A stretch of DNA of 64,000 bases, from NCBI RefSeq assembly GCF_022288805.1, contig NZ_JAKOPM010000002.1, positions 186,001-250,000 on the forward strand, given 5' to 3'. The first letter of the stretch is position 1; the number at the start of each line of letters is the position of its first letter. Both the position numbers and the translations under genes were made by a program. Below, one piece after another: positions 1 through 8,200 of the stretch. The notes under the pieces are model-generated. The model worked only from the letters and a program-made list of their open reading frames with translations, had not been told where the DNA came from and made no database searches. This DNA is from Corynebacterium yonathiae. Lineage in GTDB: Bacteria; Actinomycetota; Actinomycetes; Mycobacteriales; Mycobacteriaceae.

Positions 1-1328
1 TCCTTAGTCATGGTGGGCAATTCATTAACGGCCACGGACACTCCGGAGCCTTCCAGTTGCAGGCCAAAGAGTTCCTGCAGAGCATTCTCGCTGCTGACAC
101 TGCTTTCCGACGCCGCCAGCTTCTTCGCCCTCACCGTCGGTTCATGCAGCAGCTTATCGGCCACGCGCTTGAGGGCGCGCTGGACGTCCTCCAGCTGCTT
201 GCCGGCAAGCTCTGGGTGCTTGTGTTGCAAGCGCGCGGCTTCGCACTCGACGAGGTCGGCCGCGCGGCCATGCAGGGCGCTTACGGCCGGGGCGACATCG
301 CGCACGCGCTGGGCCGAGGTATAAGCTGCCAGCTCCTCGTCGACGATGCGACGGGCCTGCGCGTGCGGGCTAGTGCCGGCCGCGACATCGGTATCGGCGG
401 CCGAGAGCGACTTGCTCAGGCGCTCGATATTGACCAGGTCCACACCGTCGGCCGCAGCGGCGGCATCGTCGATATCGCGTGGTAGGGAAAGATCGATGAG
501 CATGAGCTCGCGTCCGGCCGGAATATCGGCGGCCTCGATGGTGAAATTATCGGCGCCGGTGGCGGAGATGGCGAGGTCGACGTCGGAAAGCGCGGCGGCA
601 CGCTGGGAAAAGTCCACGACGCGGGCGGCGACACCGGCCTCCTCAGCGTGGCTGGCCAGGCGCTCGGCGCGCTCGCGGGTGCGGTTAGCCAACACCAACT
701 CTTTGACCCCAAGGCGGCCGGCGTGGGTAGCAGCGAGCGAAGCCATGGCACCCGCGCCGAGGACCAGCGCGGTCTTGCCGGCCAAATCCTCGGCGTCTAG
801 GCGCTGCAGGGCTTGATCGAAAGCGAAGGACACCATGGAGGAACCTGCCTCATCGATGTCGGTCTCGGAGTGCACGCGCTTGCCCGCCCGTAGCGCAGAC
901 TGCGCCAGCGCGTGGATGCGCGGGCCGGCCGTGCCCTGTTCGGAGGCGGCCTGGTAGGCGCTGCGCACCTGGCCGATGATCTGCTGCTCTCCTACCACCA
1001 TGGAATCCAGCCCTGAGGTGACCGACATCAGGTGCTCGGCCGCGGCGTCGGCATAGCGTACGTAGAGGTAGCTGCGCAGCTCCTCCTCGCTCACGCCCGA
1101 TACTTGGGTGATCACGCGCACGACTTCCTGCACGCCGGCGTGGAAGGAGTTGGTGACGGTGTAGACCTCCATGCGGTTGCAGGTGGAGATGATCATCGCC
1201 TCTGAAAGTGAGTCGGCCGCCACCAGTTTCCCGCAGGCGGAATCCTGGACCGCACTATCCATGCTCAGCTTTTCCAGCAGCGCCACCGGCGCCGACTGGT
1301 GGGACATACCCACAACGAGCACGCTCAT
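1..1328 (-). CDS. hemA: Glutamyl-tRNA reductase, C-terminus cut by window edge
   Basis: First committed step of C5-pathway tetrapyrrole (heme) synthesis: NADPH reduces glutamyl-tRNA to glutamate-1-semialdehyde in the cytosol. The N-terminus begins MSVLVVGMSHQSAPV and carries the catalytic-cysteine motif STCNRMEVY with Cys at about residue 51. The family motif VVGEQQIIGQV follows, then the NADP-binding VLGAGAMA and a helical C-terminal dimerisation region. About 442 codons lie in the window and the frame is still open at base 1, so only the last few residues are missing. The ATG is preceded by a GAGGAG ribosome site. The glutaredoxin-like gene lies just upstream on the same strand, 73 bases away, so co-transcription is likely. 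Family assignment is firm. Confidence 0.97.
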   Translation of the reverse strand, partial: MSVLVVGMSHQSAPVALLEKLSMDSAVQDSACGKLVAADSLSEAMIISTCNRMEVYTVTNSFHAGVQEVVRVITQVSGVSEEELRSYLYVRYADAAAEHLMSVTSGLDSMVVGEQQIIGQVRSAYQAASEQGTAGPRIHALAQSALRAGKRVHSETDIDEAGSSMVSFAFDQALQRLDAEDLAGKTALVLGAGAMASLAATHAGRLGVKELVLANRTRERAERLASHAEEAGVAARVVDFSQRAAALSDVDLAISATGADNFTIEAADIPAGRELMLIDLSLPRDIDDAAAAADGVDLVNIERLSKSLSAADTDVAAGTSPHAQARRIVDEELAAYTSAQRVRDVAPAVSALHGRAADLVECEAARLQHKHPELAGKQLEDVQRALKRVADKLLHEPTVRAKKLAASESSVSSENALQELFGLQLEGSGVSVAVNELPTMTK

Positions 1329-1401
1329 GCACAACACTCCTCAACCCTTTGATTGATTTTAATCCTCCAAAAGACTACCTGTCGGTGTCGTGGATCCCGA
1401 A

Positions 1402-1644
1402 TCAACCGGCCAGCTCGGCCGCCAGCTCCTCATTGTCTACTTCCCAGCAGGCAAACTCTTCGCCGCCGATAACCACGACGGGTACGCGGTCACCGAACTC
1501 CATGGCCAGCTCCGCGTCCTCATCCACGTTACGCACACTAAGCTCCGCGCCTGCCTGCTTGATAACGGGGGTAATCTGTTCCCTCACGCGCGCGCAAGAA
1601 CCGCAGGTGGTGCGCACCATGAGCTCGACGAGATGCTGAGACAT
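1402..1644 (-). CDS. Glutaredoxin-like thioredoxin-fold protein
   Basis: An 80-residue thioredoxin-fold protein with a CGSC active-site motif at about residues 15-18 and the cis-proline region DRVPVVVIGG. It is the size of a single glutaredoxin domain (DUF836/glutaredoxin-like family). It probably reduces a disulfide or a mixed mycothiol disulfide; the partner is unknown. The start is supported by GAGGAG a few bases upstream. It lies directly upstream of hemA, an arrangement I recall from Mycobacterium and other Corynebacterium, which hints at redox protection of the thiol enzyme HemA. That functional link is inference. Confidence 0.85.
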   Translation of the reverse strand: MSQHLVELMVRTTCGSCARVREQITPVIKQAGAELSVRNVDEDAELAMEFGDRVPVVVIGGEEFACWEVDNEELAAELAG

Positions 1645-1732
1645 ATTCTCCTCACAAGGACGGCGGCGGTCGAAACCATTACTATGGACACGTTAGTCCA
1701 CCCCGCGTTTGCGAAAGCTGTTTGTCTTACTC

Positions 1733-2770
1733 GTGTCCGCTACCACTCCCCCAGGATTCCCCGAATCCCCCCGCGACTTCTTGGCCAATTGGACCGCCTC
1801 GCGCGGCAATCTGCGTAATTTCTTAGAGACCCAAGCACTCGCCCCGCTGGACGAGGAATCCCAGCGCACCGCCGGTGAAGCCGCAGCCGCCGCGGCACTA
1901 GAAGAATTCGGGCTCGAGTTGGAGGATTTTGCCTCCGGTGTGGATTCGGTAACCGGCTCCTACGACGCGGCCGGCGCGCAACGCATCACCGACCAAGACC
2001 CGGACGTACCGGTAGATGTGGGGGCGGCGGCGTTTTTCGATGTCGACAACACCCTCATCCAAGGCTCCTCCCTCGTGGAATTCGCCTTCGGACTGGCGCG
2101 CAAGCGCTATTTCCGGCTTTCCGAAATCTTGCCGATTGCGTGGAAGCAGTTAAAATTCCGCGTTTCCGGCAGTGAGAATGCCAAAGACGTAGCTCACGGC
2201 CGCGCGCAGGCATTAGAGTTTGTTAAGGGTCGCAGTGTCGATGAGCTGGTGGAGCTGTGCGAGGAGATCGTGGATGCCTCGCTGGCGCGCCGCGCCTACC
2301 CCGGCACCACGCAGCTAGCGGAGATGCACCTGGCCGCTGGCCAGCAGGTGTGGCTGGTTACCGCCACGCCAGTGCAACTGGCCCAGGTGCTGGCGCGGCG
2401 CTTCGGGTTCACGGGTGCGCTCGGCACCGTCGCAGAGGTCAAGGACGGCAAGTTCACCGGCCGGCTGGTCGGCGATATTCTGCACGGGCCCGGCAAAAAG
2501 CACGCCGTGGCCGCGCTCGCGACCATCGAAGGCCTCGATCTCTCGCGCTGCACCGCCTATTCAGATTCCGCCAACGACGTTCCCATGCTGTCGATGGTTG
2601 GCACCGCTGTGGCAATTAATCCGGACCGCAAGCTACGCGATATCGCCGGTGACCGCGGCTGGCTGGTGCGCGATTACCGCTCCGTGCGGCGCGCTATCCG
2701 CACCTATGGCTTGCCAGCGCTGGTTACCGCCGCTTTTTCCTATGGCGGTTGGCGCTACTACCGGCGGTAG
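1733..2770 (+). CDS. HAD-IB family phosphatase (SerB1-like)
   Basis: A haloacid dehalogenase subfamily IB phosphatase. The nucleophile motif FFDVDNTLI has Asp at about residues 103 and 105. The C-terminal metal-binding motif is [10 protein letters not shown], and a basic tail with a possible hydrophobic segment follows. It resembles phosphoserine phosphatase in fold, but the substrate cannot be assigned; the SerB1-type protein at the matching place in M. tuberculosis is also uncertain. About 100 residues precede the catalytic domain. I chose the GTG at 1733. A TTG at 1709 is also in frame and neither has a strong ribosome site. It diverges from the glutaredoxin-hemA pair. A second HAD-IB paralogue lies near the right end of the window. 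Confidence 0.85.
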   Translation: MSATTPPGFPESPRDFLANWTASRGNLRNFLETQALAPLDEESQRTAGEAAAAAALEEFGLELEDFASGVDSVTGSYDAAGAQRITDQDPDVPVDVGAAAFFDVDNTLIQGSSLVEFAFGLARKRYFRLSEILPIAWKQLKFRVSGSENAKDVAHGRAQALEFVKGRSVDELVELCEEIVDASLARRAYPGTTQLAEMHLAAGQQVWLVTATPVQLAQVLARRFGFTGALGTVAEVKDGKFTGRLVGDILHGPGKKHAVAALATIEGLDLSRCTAYSDSANDVPMLSMVGTAVAINPDRKLRDIAGDRGWLVRDYRSVRRAIRTYGLPALVTAAFSYGGWRYYRR

Positions 2771-2795
2771 GAAACAGAGATATCGGTCGAGCAGG

Positions 2796-2836
2796 CAAAA
2801 ACCCTCCGCCGTGCTTGGACACACGAAGCGGAGGGT
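2796..2836 (-). terminator. Rho-independent terminator of the bS22 gene
   Basis: Perfect 9-bp arms (2801-2809 and 2828-2836) are followed on the minus strand by a run of five T. It lies 18 bases past the bS22 stop codon. It also faces the end of the convergent HAD-IB gene, but the T run fits only the minus-strand transcript. Confidence 0.8.
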
Positions 2837-2854
2837 AAGAAGCGCGGGCTGGGT

Positions 2855-2956
2855 TTACTTACCCAGCTTACGACGCTGCACGCGGGTGCGGCGCAGCATC
2901 TTGCGGTGCTTCTTCTTGGACATGCGCTTGCGGCGCTTCTTAATGACGGAACCCAT
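2855..2956 (-). CDS. Small ribosomal protein bS22 (33 aa, AURKAIP1/COX24 domain)
   Basis: A 33-residue, extremely basic protein starting [19 protein letters not shown] and ending RRKLGK. Size and sequence match the actinobacterial bS22 mini-protein (AURKAIP1/COX24 domain) that binds the small ribosomal subunit near the decoding region. It sits on the minus strand with its own terminator. The HTH gene lies upstream, and the pair follows proC as in M. tuberculosis (Rv0500-Rv0500A-Rv0500B, from memory). It is too short for many gene finders. The identification is strong because nearly every residue fits the family. Confidence 0.93.
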   Translation of the reverse strand: MGSVIKKRRKRMSKKKHRKMLRRTRVQRRKLGK

Positions 2957-3194
2957 GGAGTCCTCACTTTCGTGTAGTACGTACTTTTAACCTGCCGGCG
3001 CTAGGAACAGCGAAGGTGCACTCTTGCCGCCTTGACCTCACGGACCGCGGGCCACATCAGCGAGCCGACACGAATGCACACCATCTTACCCAGCACCCAG
3101 TGCGTAACCAAAAAGAGCCCATGAAAAATAACAACGCCCACCACCGCTGACCACGAGGGCCAACAGAGGTGGGCGCTGTCCAATAGGCGCGAGC

Positions 3195-3383
3195 CTAGGC
3201 TCCGTAAACGGAAGCCTCCAGGTACTCGTTGACGGCGGACTCGTGAACGCGGAAAGAGCGTCCGACGCGAACGGCCGGCATTTCGCCTGCGTGAACCAAA
3301 CGGTAGACGGTCATTTTGGAGACGCGCATAATCTCGGCGACCTCCGCGATCGTCAGAAAGGTTCCCTTTTCTTCATTTGCCAT
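3195..3383 (-). CDS. HTH DNA-binding protein, BldC/excisionase-like (62 aa)
   Basis: A single winged-helix MerR-type domain: FLTIAEVAEIMRVSKMTVYR followed by the wing region EMPAVRVGRSFRV. This is the excisionase/BldC architecture, without an effector domain. It probably works as a DNA-binding developmental or housekeeping regulator; targets are unknown. It sits between proC and bS22, a conserved actinobacterial arrangement rather than a phage context. A 16-bp perfect palindrome lies 135 bases upstream of its start and could be its own operator or that of another regulator. Confidence 0.88.
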   Translation of the reverse strand: MANEEKGTFLTIAEVAEIMRVSKMTVYRLVHAGEMPAVRVGRSFRVHESAVNEYLEASVYGA

Positions 3384-3517
3384 ATATATCTAACCCTTCA
3401 GCTCGTTACGCGCTGTAGGCTTCCCCTCCCACAGGACTTCACGCACGTGCTTGCCCTAGCCTATCGTGAAACATGTGACTAATGCGACCCAAGTGCCAAA
3501 TTTTCTCACAGCAATCA

Positions 3518-3533
3518 TTAGGGTTAACCCTAA
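3518..3533. promoter_or_regulatory. 16-bp perfect palindrome upstream of the HTH gene
   Basis: TTAGGGTTAACCCTAA is a perfect palindrome in the 225-base space between the end of proC and the start of the HTH gene. Its position fits an operator for the minus-strand HTH-bS22 transcript. I do not recognise the motif as that of a known corynebacterial regulator. The GC-rich inverted repeat at about 3563-3592, closer to proC, has no T run and is not called. Confidence 0.4.
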
Positions 3534-3608
3534 AAGCGCTGCTTAGCACCCGCCCCAGCGCTCCCGGGTGGGTACACCCCCACCACGGGGAGGTCGCATA
3601 TGGCAGCT

Positions 3609-4400
3609 TTAGCCGAGCTCCTTTGCCTTGTCGGAGCAGGCCTCTGCCGCGCGGTAGAACGCACCGCGCAGACCAGACTCCTCCAGCTCACGGACGGCGG
3701 CCGCGGTGGTGCCACCCGGCGAGGTGACACCAGCGCGCAGCTGAGTGGCCGAGCGGCCGGAGCTAGCCAGCATCTCACCGGAACCGGCCGCGGCCTGGGC
3801 AGCAAGCTTCTCGGCGACGTCGCGCGGAAGGCCGAGCTGCACGCCGGCGTCGACAAGCGCCTCTGCCACAAGGAAGAAATAGGCCGGGGAGGAACCCGCC
3901 AATGCGGTGGCGGCGTCGATATTCTTCTCTGGAATGACCGCGACCTCACCGACGGCCTCTAGCAGCTCGCGCACGCCGTCCATCTGGGCGTCGCTCACGT
4001 GCTCGCCGGCCGCACAGGTGCACATGCCGCGGCGCACCAACATGGGGGTATTAGGCATAACGCGCACCACCGGCACGCCTTCGCCCACCGCACCCTGCAG
4101 CTGCTCCAGCGTCAGGCCTGCCGCCATGGAGACCACCACGGCGTCCTTGGCTGGCTTGAGGCCTTCGAGCAGGTCCAGGATGGCGTAGGGCTTTACGCAC
4201 GCAAAAATATAGTCCGCGCCGTCTACCGCGGCCGCATTATCGCTAGTGGTGTTAACGCCGTAGGCGTCTTGGAGCTCTTTGCTGCGGGATTCGGTGCGGT
4301 TGGTGACCGTGATATCCGAGCCTGCAAAGCCCGATGCCACCAGTCCCGAGGTCAAAGCCTCACCGATTTGTCCGCCGCCTAAAATTGCAATCTTTGTCAT
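3609..4400 (-). CDS. proC: Pyrroline-5-carboxylate reductase
   Basis: Last step of proline synthesis: NAD(P)H-dependent reduction of pyrroline-5-carboxylate in the cytosol. The N-terminal Rossmann motif is IAILGGGQIGEAL. The C-terminal helical dimerisation domain holds the family signature around SPGGTTAAAVRELEESGLRGA. About 263 residues, normal for the family. I prefer the ATG at 4400 over an in-frame upstream start at 4412 because GGAG lies four bases before it and the Rossmann strand begins directly after it. A hairpin lies between this gene and the upstream membrane-protein gene. Confidence 0.95.
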   Translation of the reverse strand: MTKIAILGGGQIGEALTSGLVASGFAGSDITVTNRTESRSKELQDAYGVNTTSDNAAAVDGADYIFACVKPYAILDLLEGLKPAKDAVVVSMAAGLTLEQLQGAVGEGVPVVRVMPNTPMLVRRGMCTCAAGEHVSDAQMDGVRELLEAVGEVAVIPEKNIDAATALAGSSPAYFFLVAEALVDAGVQLGLPRDVAEKLAAQAAAGSGEMLASSGRSATQLRAGVTSPGGTTAAAVRELEESGLRGAFYRAAEACSDKAKELG

Positions 4401-4427
4401 GATCTCCACCATGCCAAAAATGCGGAA

Positions 4428-4455
4428 CCCCGGCTACCACGTGGGGTAGCCGGGG
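4428..4455 (-). terminator. Hairpin between the Ala/Lys-rich gene and proC
   Basis: An 11-bp perfect inverted repeat (4428-4438 with 4445-4455) encloses a 6-base loop. On the minus strand a run of five T follows seven bases later. It probably ends or attenuates transcription from the membrane-protein gene just before proC. Confidence 0.55.
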
Positions 4456-4472
4456 CATCGACAAGCGAGGGC

Positions 4473-5597
4473 TTAGAGCATAACCAACAGCAATGGGCCG
4501 AAAGCCAGGATGAGGCCGGTAAAGCCGGCCAAGAACATGGAGAAGCCATCGCGCGCGGTGCGCAGCGCGTGCGTTACGCCCACCATAATCGCCGTGACGC
4601 ACAGCGCCAGGATGGCGACAACGAGGCGGGGGAAATTGTCCCACAGAATCTCAAAGCCCTTGAAGATGACAATCGCTAGCAGGATGCCCGCGACAATCAT
4701 TAGCAGGATGGAGACTGGGTTGAGCTTCTCGTGCTCTTCCTCGACCCATTCTTCGTCATCCTCGACCTTGGGCAGGTTGCCGGTTTCCTCTGCATTCTTA
4801 GCGACGCCCGCTTTCTTCGACGCCGGCACCGCCGCCGCAGCGGCAGCTCCAGCGCCTACTGCTCCCGCTTCGGCCGTTTTCTCGCCCTTGTCGGACTTTG
4901 GCTTTTCAGCAGCGGGCTTTGCAGCGCCCTGCTTCTCCACGCCCGACTTTTCCGCGCGGGCATGGTCCGCTGCAGCCTTGTCCGCTGCAGTCTTGTCCGT
5001 AGTAGCCTTTTCCGCGGTCGACTTTTCTGCTGCTGGCTTAGCAGCCGGTTTAGCTCCTGCCTTGGCCGCAGCTGGCTTGGTCCCGTCTGCCTTCGCCTTG
5101 TCCACGCGCTGGATTACCGCGGTGTCATCGGCAGAAGGCTGATTCTTCTTCGCCGCCTCCTGTGCCGCGCCGGCAGCTGCGGGCTTCTGTGCGGCCTGCG
5201 CGGCGGCAGAAGAAGCAGCTGCGGTCTTCGCAGCAGACTTGGCGCGAGGCTTATCCGTGGACTTAGCGGCAGGCTTCGCTGCGGCCTTGGGTTTGGCCTT
5301 TGGGGCGGCAGGCTTTTCGGCGGGCTTCTGCGCAGAATCAGCCTCGTCCTTGCCTGCAGACTTGGGGGCGCGGATGACGGGGGCATCCTCGTCGATGGAT
5401 ACGGAGGTGTGCTTAGCCTCGGCGGGAGAGGCTTTAACCTTCTTGAGGTTGCCAGTCAGCTCGGCAACGGAGATGCCGCCCTCATCCAGGCTGCGGCGAT
5501 GGCGGCGGGAACGCTTGTCGTCCTTGCCTTCTTCGCCGCGGGCCTTTTTATTGCGGGCCAGCAGCTCCGCCACGGTCAACTGGTTTTTGTCAGCCAT
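4473..5597 (-). CDS. Ala/Lys/Pro-rich protein with C-terminal membrane domain
   Basis: A 374-residue protein of unknown function. Residues 1-50 are charged and include the repeat-like TVAELLARNKK and SVAELTGNLKK. Residues about 85-260 are a low-complexity Ala/Lys/Pro tract built from AAKPA and AEKxxxDK units. After an acidic patch (EDDEEWVEEEHEK) come about three hydrophobic segments, such as VSILLMIVAGILLAIVIF. This suggests a long flexible cytoplasmic arm tethered to the membrane. It lies between ppx and proC, the place of the transmembrane gene Rv0497 in M. tuberculosis (from memory). The lysine-rich arm could bind DNA, polyphosphate or another polyanion; that is speculation prompted by the ppx neighbour. 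Confidence 0.8.
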   Translation of the reverse strand: MADKNQLTVAELLARNKKARGEEGKDDKRSRRHRRSLDEGGISVAELTGNLKKVKASPAEAKHTSVSIDEDAPVIRAPKSAGKDEADSAQKPAEKPAAPKAKPKAAAKPAAKSTDKPRAKSAAKTAAASSAAAQAAQKPAAAGAAQEAAKKNQPSADDTAVIQRVDKAKADGTKPAAAKAGAKPAAKPAAEKSTAEKATTDKTAADKAAADHARAEKSGVEKQGAAKPAAEKPKSDKGEKTAEAGAVGAGAAAAAAVPASKKAGVAKNAEETGNLPKVEDDEEWVEEEHEKLNPVSILLMIVAGILLAIVIFKGFEILWDNFPRLVVAILALCVTAIMVGVTHALRTARDGFSMFLAGFTGLILAFGPLLLVML

Positions 5598-5606
5598 GAT
5601 CTCTTC

Positions 5607-6536
5607 CTATTCCAATCCCTTGTCGGTCCGGCGCAAAATGACGCCCTCACGCAGCGCCCACGGGCAGATTTCCAGCTTCTCGATTTCCAAGGCTCGCATG
5701 GATGCCTCGGCCACCAGAGCGCCGGCAACGATTTGGTGCGATCGGTTAGAACTTACACCCTCTAGGTCCGCTCTGTCTGCCGCAGTCATGCGAGAGATGA
5801 AGGAAATCAACTGCCGCAGACCCGGTGCAGTCAGTGTGCGCTTGACATAGGGTCCAGCAGACGAGGGTGCGGCACCGGTTAGTCGTGCCAGTGTACGGAA
5901 GGTTTTAGAAGTACCGACGGCAAGGCCGGCGGGTCCCATTGCCTTCATCTGCTGAGCGACGTCCTCAAGCTCCGCATCAATAAAATCGCGCAGCGCGCTG
6001 ACCTTCTTCTTCTCTGGCGGGTCGGTGTCGAACCAATTATGAGTCAATCGGCCCGCGCCCAAGTCGAGAGAAAAGGCAAGATCCGGGTGCTCATCGGTAC
6101 CAGTGGACAGCTCCAGCGAGCCGCCACCGATATCCAGGTTGGTGATCCGGCCGGCGGACCAGCCGTACCAGCGACGCGCGGAGAGGAAGGTCAGCTGTGC
6201 TTCTTCCACGCCGGAGAGGATCTGCAGACGCACGCCGGTCTGCTTTTCCACCTCATCGAGCACGGCCTCCGAATTGGGCGCGGAGCGCACCGCCGAGGTG
6301 GCAAAGGCGATAAATTCCGCGCAGCCCAGCTTCTCGCCCAGCTCGCTAGCCTCTGCTACGGCACTGACCAGCTTCTTTACACCTTTTTCATGGATATTCC
6401 CCTTCTTGTCCAGCTGTTCCACCAGCCGGAGCGGGGTCTTCCAATCGCTCATCGGAGTTGGCCGTCCGCCTGTCGCGGCATCGACCGCAACGAGGTGGAC
6501 GGTATTGCTTCCGACGTCTAATACACCTAATCGCAC
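5607..6536 (-). CDS. ppx: Exopolyphosphatase / Ppx-GppA family
   Basis: An ASKHA-fold phosphatase of the Ppx/GppA family, about 309 residues, which is the short actinobacterial form without the C-terminal HD region. Motifs are the phosphate-1 loop [12 protein letters not shown], then [15 protein letters not shown] and the phosphate-2 loop [12 protein letters not shown]. It likely hydrolyses polyphosphate or pppGpp. The start is GTG. It lies nine bases upstream of the Ala/Lys-rich membrane gene, so the two are probably co-transcribed. Confidence 0.92.
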   Translation of the reverse strand: MRLGVLDVGSNTVHLVAVDAATGGRPTPMSDWKTPLRLVEQLDKKGNIHEKGVKKLVSAVAEASELGEKLGCAEFIAFATSAVRSAPNSEAVLDEVEKQTGVRLQILSGVEEAQLTFLSARRWYGWSAGRITNLDIGGGSLELSTGTDEHPDLAFSLDLGAGRLTHNWFDTDPPEKKKVSALRDFIDAELEDVAQQMKAMGPAGLAVGTSKTFRTLARLTGAAPSSAGPYVKRTLTAPGLRQLISFISRMTAADRADLEGVSSNRSHQIVAGALVAEASMRALEIEKLEICPWALREGVILRRTDKGLE

Positions 6537-6569
6537 ACTAATAGCGTAGTAGGTCTACCGTGGTTAGGT

Positions 6570-7496
6570 GTGAATCGCCCAAAATCTGACACGGTATACC
6601 TAGGTTTTCCTGCGAGCTCGCCCGCGGCGGCGTCGATAAGTGCAGGCCGCGAGGAGGCCCCCGACTTTCCGCGGGAATGGTTCGAATTTTGCAACCCAAA
6701 CGACCCGCACCACGTCTTTTCCATCGACCTGACATGGGTAGAGTCGCACTACAGCTGCCAATTTGGGACGTCGGCGTGCAGGGGAATCGATAAGAGCCAG
6801 CCCGAAGTGGGCTGCTGCGTGCATGGCGCATATATGGCCGACGAAGAAGACCGCGACCAGCTTTACGACGCCGTCTCGCGCATGCCCGCCAAATATTGGC
6901 AGCTGCGCCCAGCGGGGGTAGATGGGTTCCTCGCCCAAGACGCCACAGACGAGTTAGAGCCTTGGTTGGAATGGGACGAACTCGACGGCGAGGACGGCGA
7001 ACCAGAACCAGCGCTGAAGACGCCGATTGTGGATGGCGCGTGCATTTTCGCCAACCGCACCGGCTGGGCCACGGGCACGGGCTGTGCACTGCACCAGTGG
7101 GCAGTTGATGCCGGTGAGGAGCTCACGGTGGTCAAGCCGGAGGTGTGCTGGCAGCTGCCGTTGCGCCGGTATGAAGATTATGAAGAACGCCCAGATGGGC
7201 AGGAGATTCTACGCACCCAGATAGGCGAATATGACCGCCGCGGTTGGGGCAATGGCGGCGAGGATTTTGATTGGTATTGTTCGGCCGACGCCGCCTGCCA
7301 TGCCAACCCACTGCCCATGTGGCAGTCGCACGAGGACGAGTTGGTAGCACTCATGGGCCGCGAGTCCTATGAGATTCTGGCCGCACACTGCAAGGCGCGC
7401 GCCGCAGCGGCCGAACACGGCGTCCAGCTCACGCAGCACCCAGCCAGCGTGAAGGCTGGGCGCCTACAGACAGAAAGCCAGCAGGCGGAAAATTAG
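6570..7496 (+). CDS. Cysteine-rich conserved protein (Rv0495c-like position)
   Basis: A 308-residue soluble protein of unknown function with about ten cysteines, mostly in pairs spaced through the chain (for example [41 protein letters not shown]). This pattern suggests metal or Fe-S binding, as in the YkgJ/DUF3109-type cysteine-cluster proteins. It diverges from ppx, and its stop overlaps the stop of regX3 by four bases. The same neighbourhood in M. tuberculosis holds the conserved gene Rv0495c (from memory). Start GTG at 6570 has only a weak ribosome site. Metal binding is inference. Confidence 0.75.
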   Translation: MNRPKSDTVYLGFPASSPAAASISAGREEAPDFPREWFEFCNPNDPHHVFSIDLTWVESHYSCQFGTSACRGIDKSQPEVGCCVHGAYMADEEDRDQLYDAVSRMPAKYWQLRPAGVDGFLAQDATDELEPWLEWDELDGEDGEPEPALKTPIVDGACIFANRTGWATGTGCALHQWAVDAGEELTVVKPEVCWQLPLRRYEDYEERPDGQEILRTQIGEYDRRGWGNGGEDFDWYCSADAACHANPLPMWQSHEDELVALMGRESYEILAAHCKARAAAAEHGVQLTQHPASVKAGRLQTESQQAEN

Positions 7497-8200
7497 AGCT
7501 CGAATTTATAGCCCAGACCGCGCACCGTAACCAAGTGTTTCGGGCGGGAGGGCTGCTCCTCAATCTTGGAGCGCAGGCGCTTGACATGGACGTCGAGTGT
7601 CTTGGTATCGCCGACATAATCGGCGCCCCAGATGCGATCAATGAGCTGACCGCGGGTGAGCACGCGGCCGGCGTTGCGCAGCAGGTACTCCAGGAGGTCG
7701 AATTCCTTGAGAGGCATGGATACCGGCTCGTCTGCGACGGTAACGGTATGGCGCTCCACGTCCATCTTGACGCGGCCGCCTTCGAGAATCTGCTCGCCTG
7801 CCGCTTCCTCCGCCTCGGTATCGGCACCGGCTCCGGAATCGTGGCCGCGGCGCAGGACCGCCCGGATGCGGGCAATAAGCTCGCGAGAGGAATAGGGCTT
7901 GGTCACGTAGTCATCGGCGCCTAGCTCGAGGCCGACGACTTTGTCGATTTCGGAATCACGCGCGGTAACCATGATGACCGGCACGGAAGAGGTGATGCGC
8001 AACTGCTTGCACACTTCGGTGCCGGACATACCGGGCAGCATGAGGTCTAGAAGGACGATATCGATGTCGTTAGCAGCAAACTTTTCCAGCGCGGTGGGGC
8101 CATCGTGCGCGATGATCGGCTCGAAGCCCTCCTTGCGAAGGAGGAATGCCAGCGGATCTGCCAGCGACTCTTCATCTTCAACGATGAGGATGGTGGTCAT
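7493..8200 (-). CDS. regX3: Response regulator RegX3 (OmpR/PhoB family)
   Basis: An OmpR-type response regulator of 235 residues. The receiver domain (1-120) has the acidic pair EDEE, phospho-acceptor Asp at residue 52 in VLLDLMLPG and the switch lysine in VTKPYS. The C-terminal winged helix ends RGLGYKFEL. It pairs with SenX3 and in actinobacteria governs phosphate-starvation genes. Its ATG overlaps the senX3 stop by four bases, so translation is probably coupled. An Asp/Glu/Ala-rich linker ([15 protein letters not shown]) joins the two domains. Confidence 0.94.
   Translation of the reverse strand: MTTILIVEDEESLADPLAFLLRKEGFEPIIAHDGPTALEKFAANDIDIVLLDLMLPGMSGTEVCKQLRITSSVPVIMVTARDSEIDKVVGLELGADDYVTKPYSSRELIARIRAVLRRGHDSGAGADTEAEEAAGEQILEGGRVKMDVERHTVTVADEPVSMPLKEFDLLEYLLRNAGRVLTRGQLIDRIWGADYVGDTKTLDVHVKRLRSKIEEQPSRPKHLVTVRGLGYKFEL

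Noticed and set aside
3001..3183. 60-aa minus-strand frame between bS22 and the HTH gene
   Set aside because: Composition and lack of a ribosome site do not look like a gene, and it overlaps the likely promoter region of bS22.
3563..3592. GC-rich inverted repeat just after the proC stop
   Set aside because: It lacks a T run on the minus strand and the arms have mismatches, so I did not call a terminator.
4731..5765. 344-aa plus-strand frame opposite the Ala/Lys-rich gene
   Set aside because: It is the low-complexity antisense of a repeat-rich coding region, Leu/Arg/Gly-rich with no motif.
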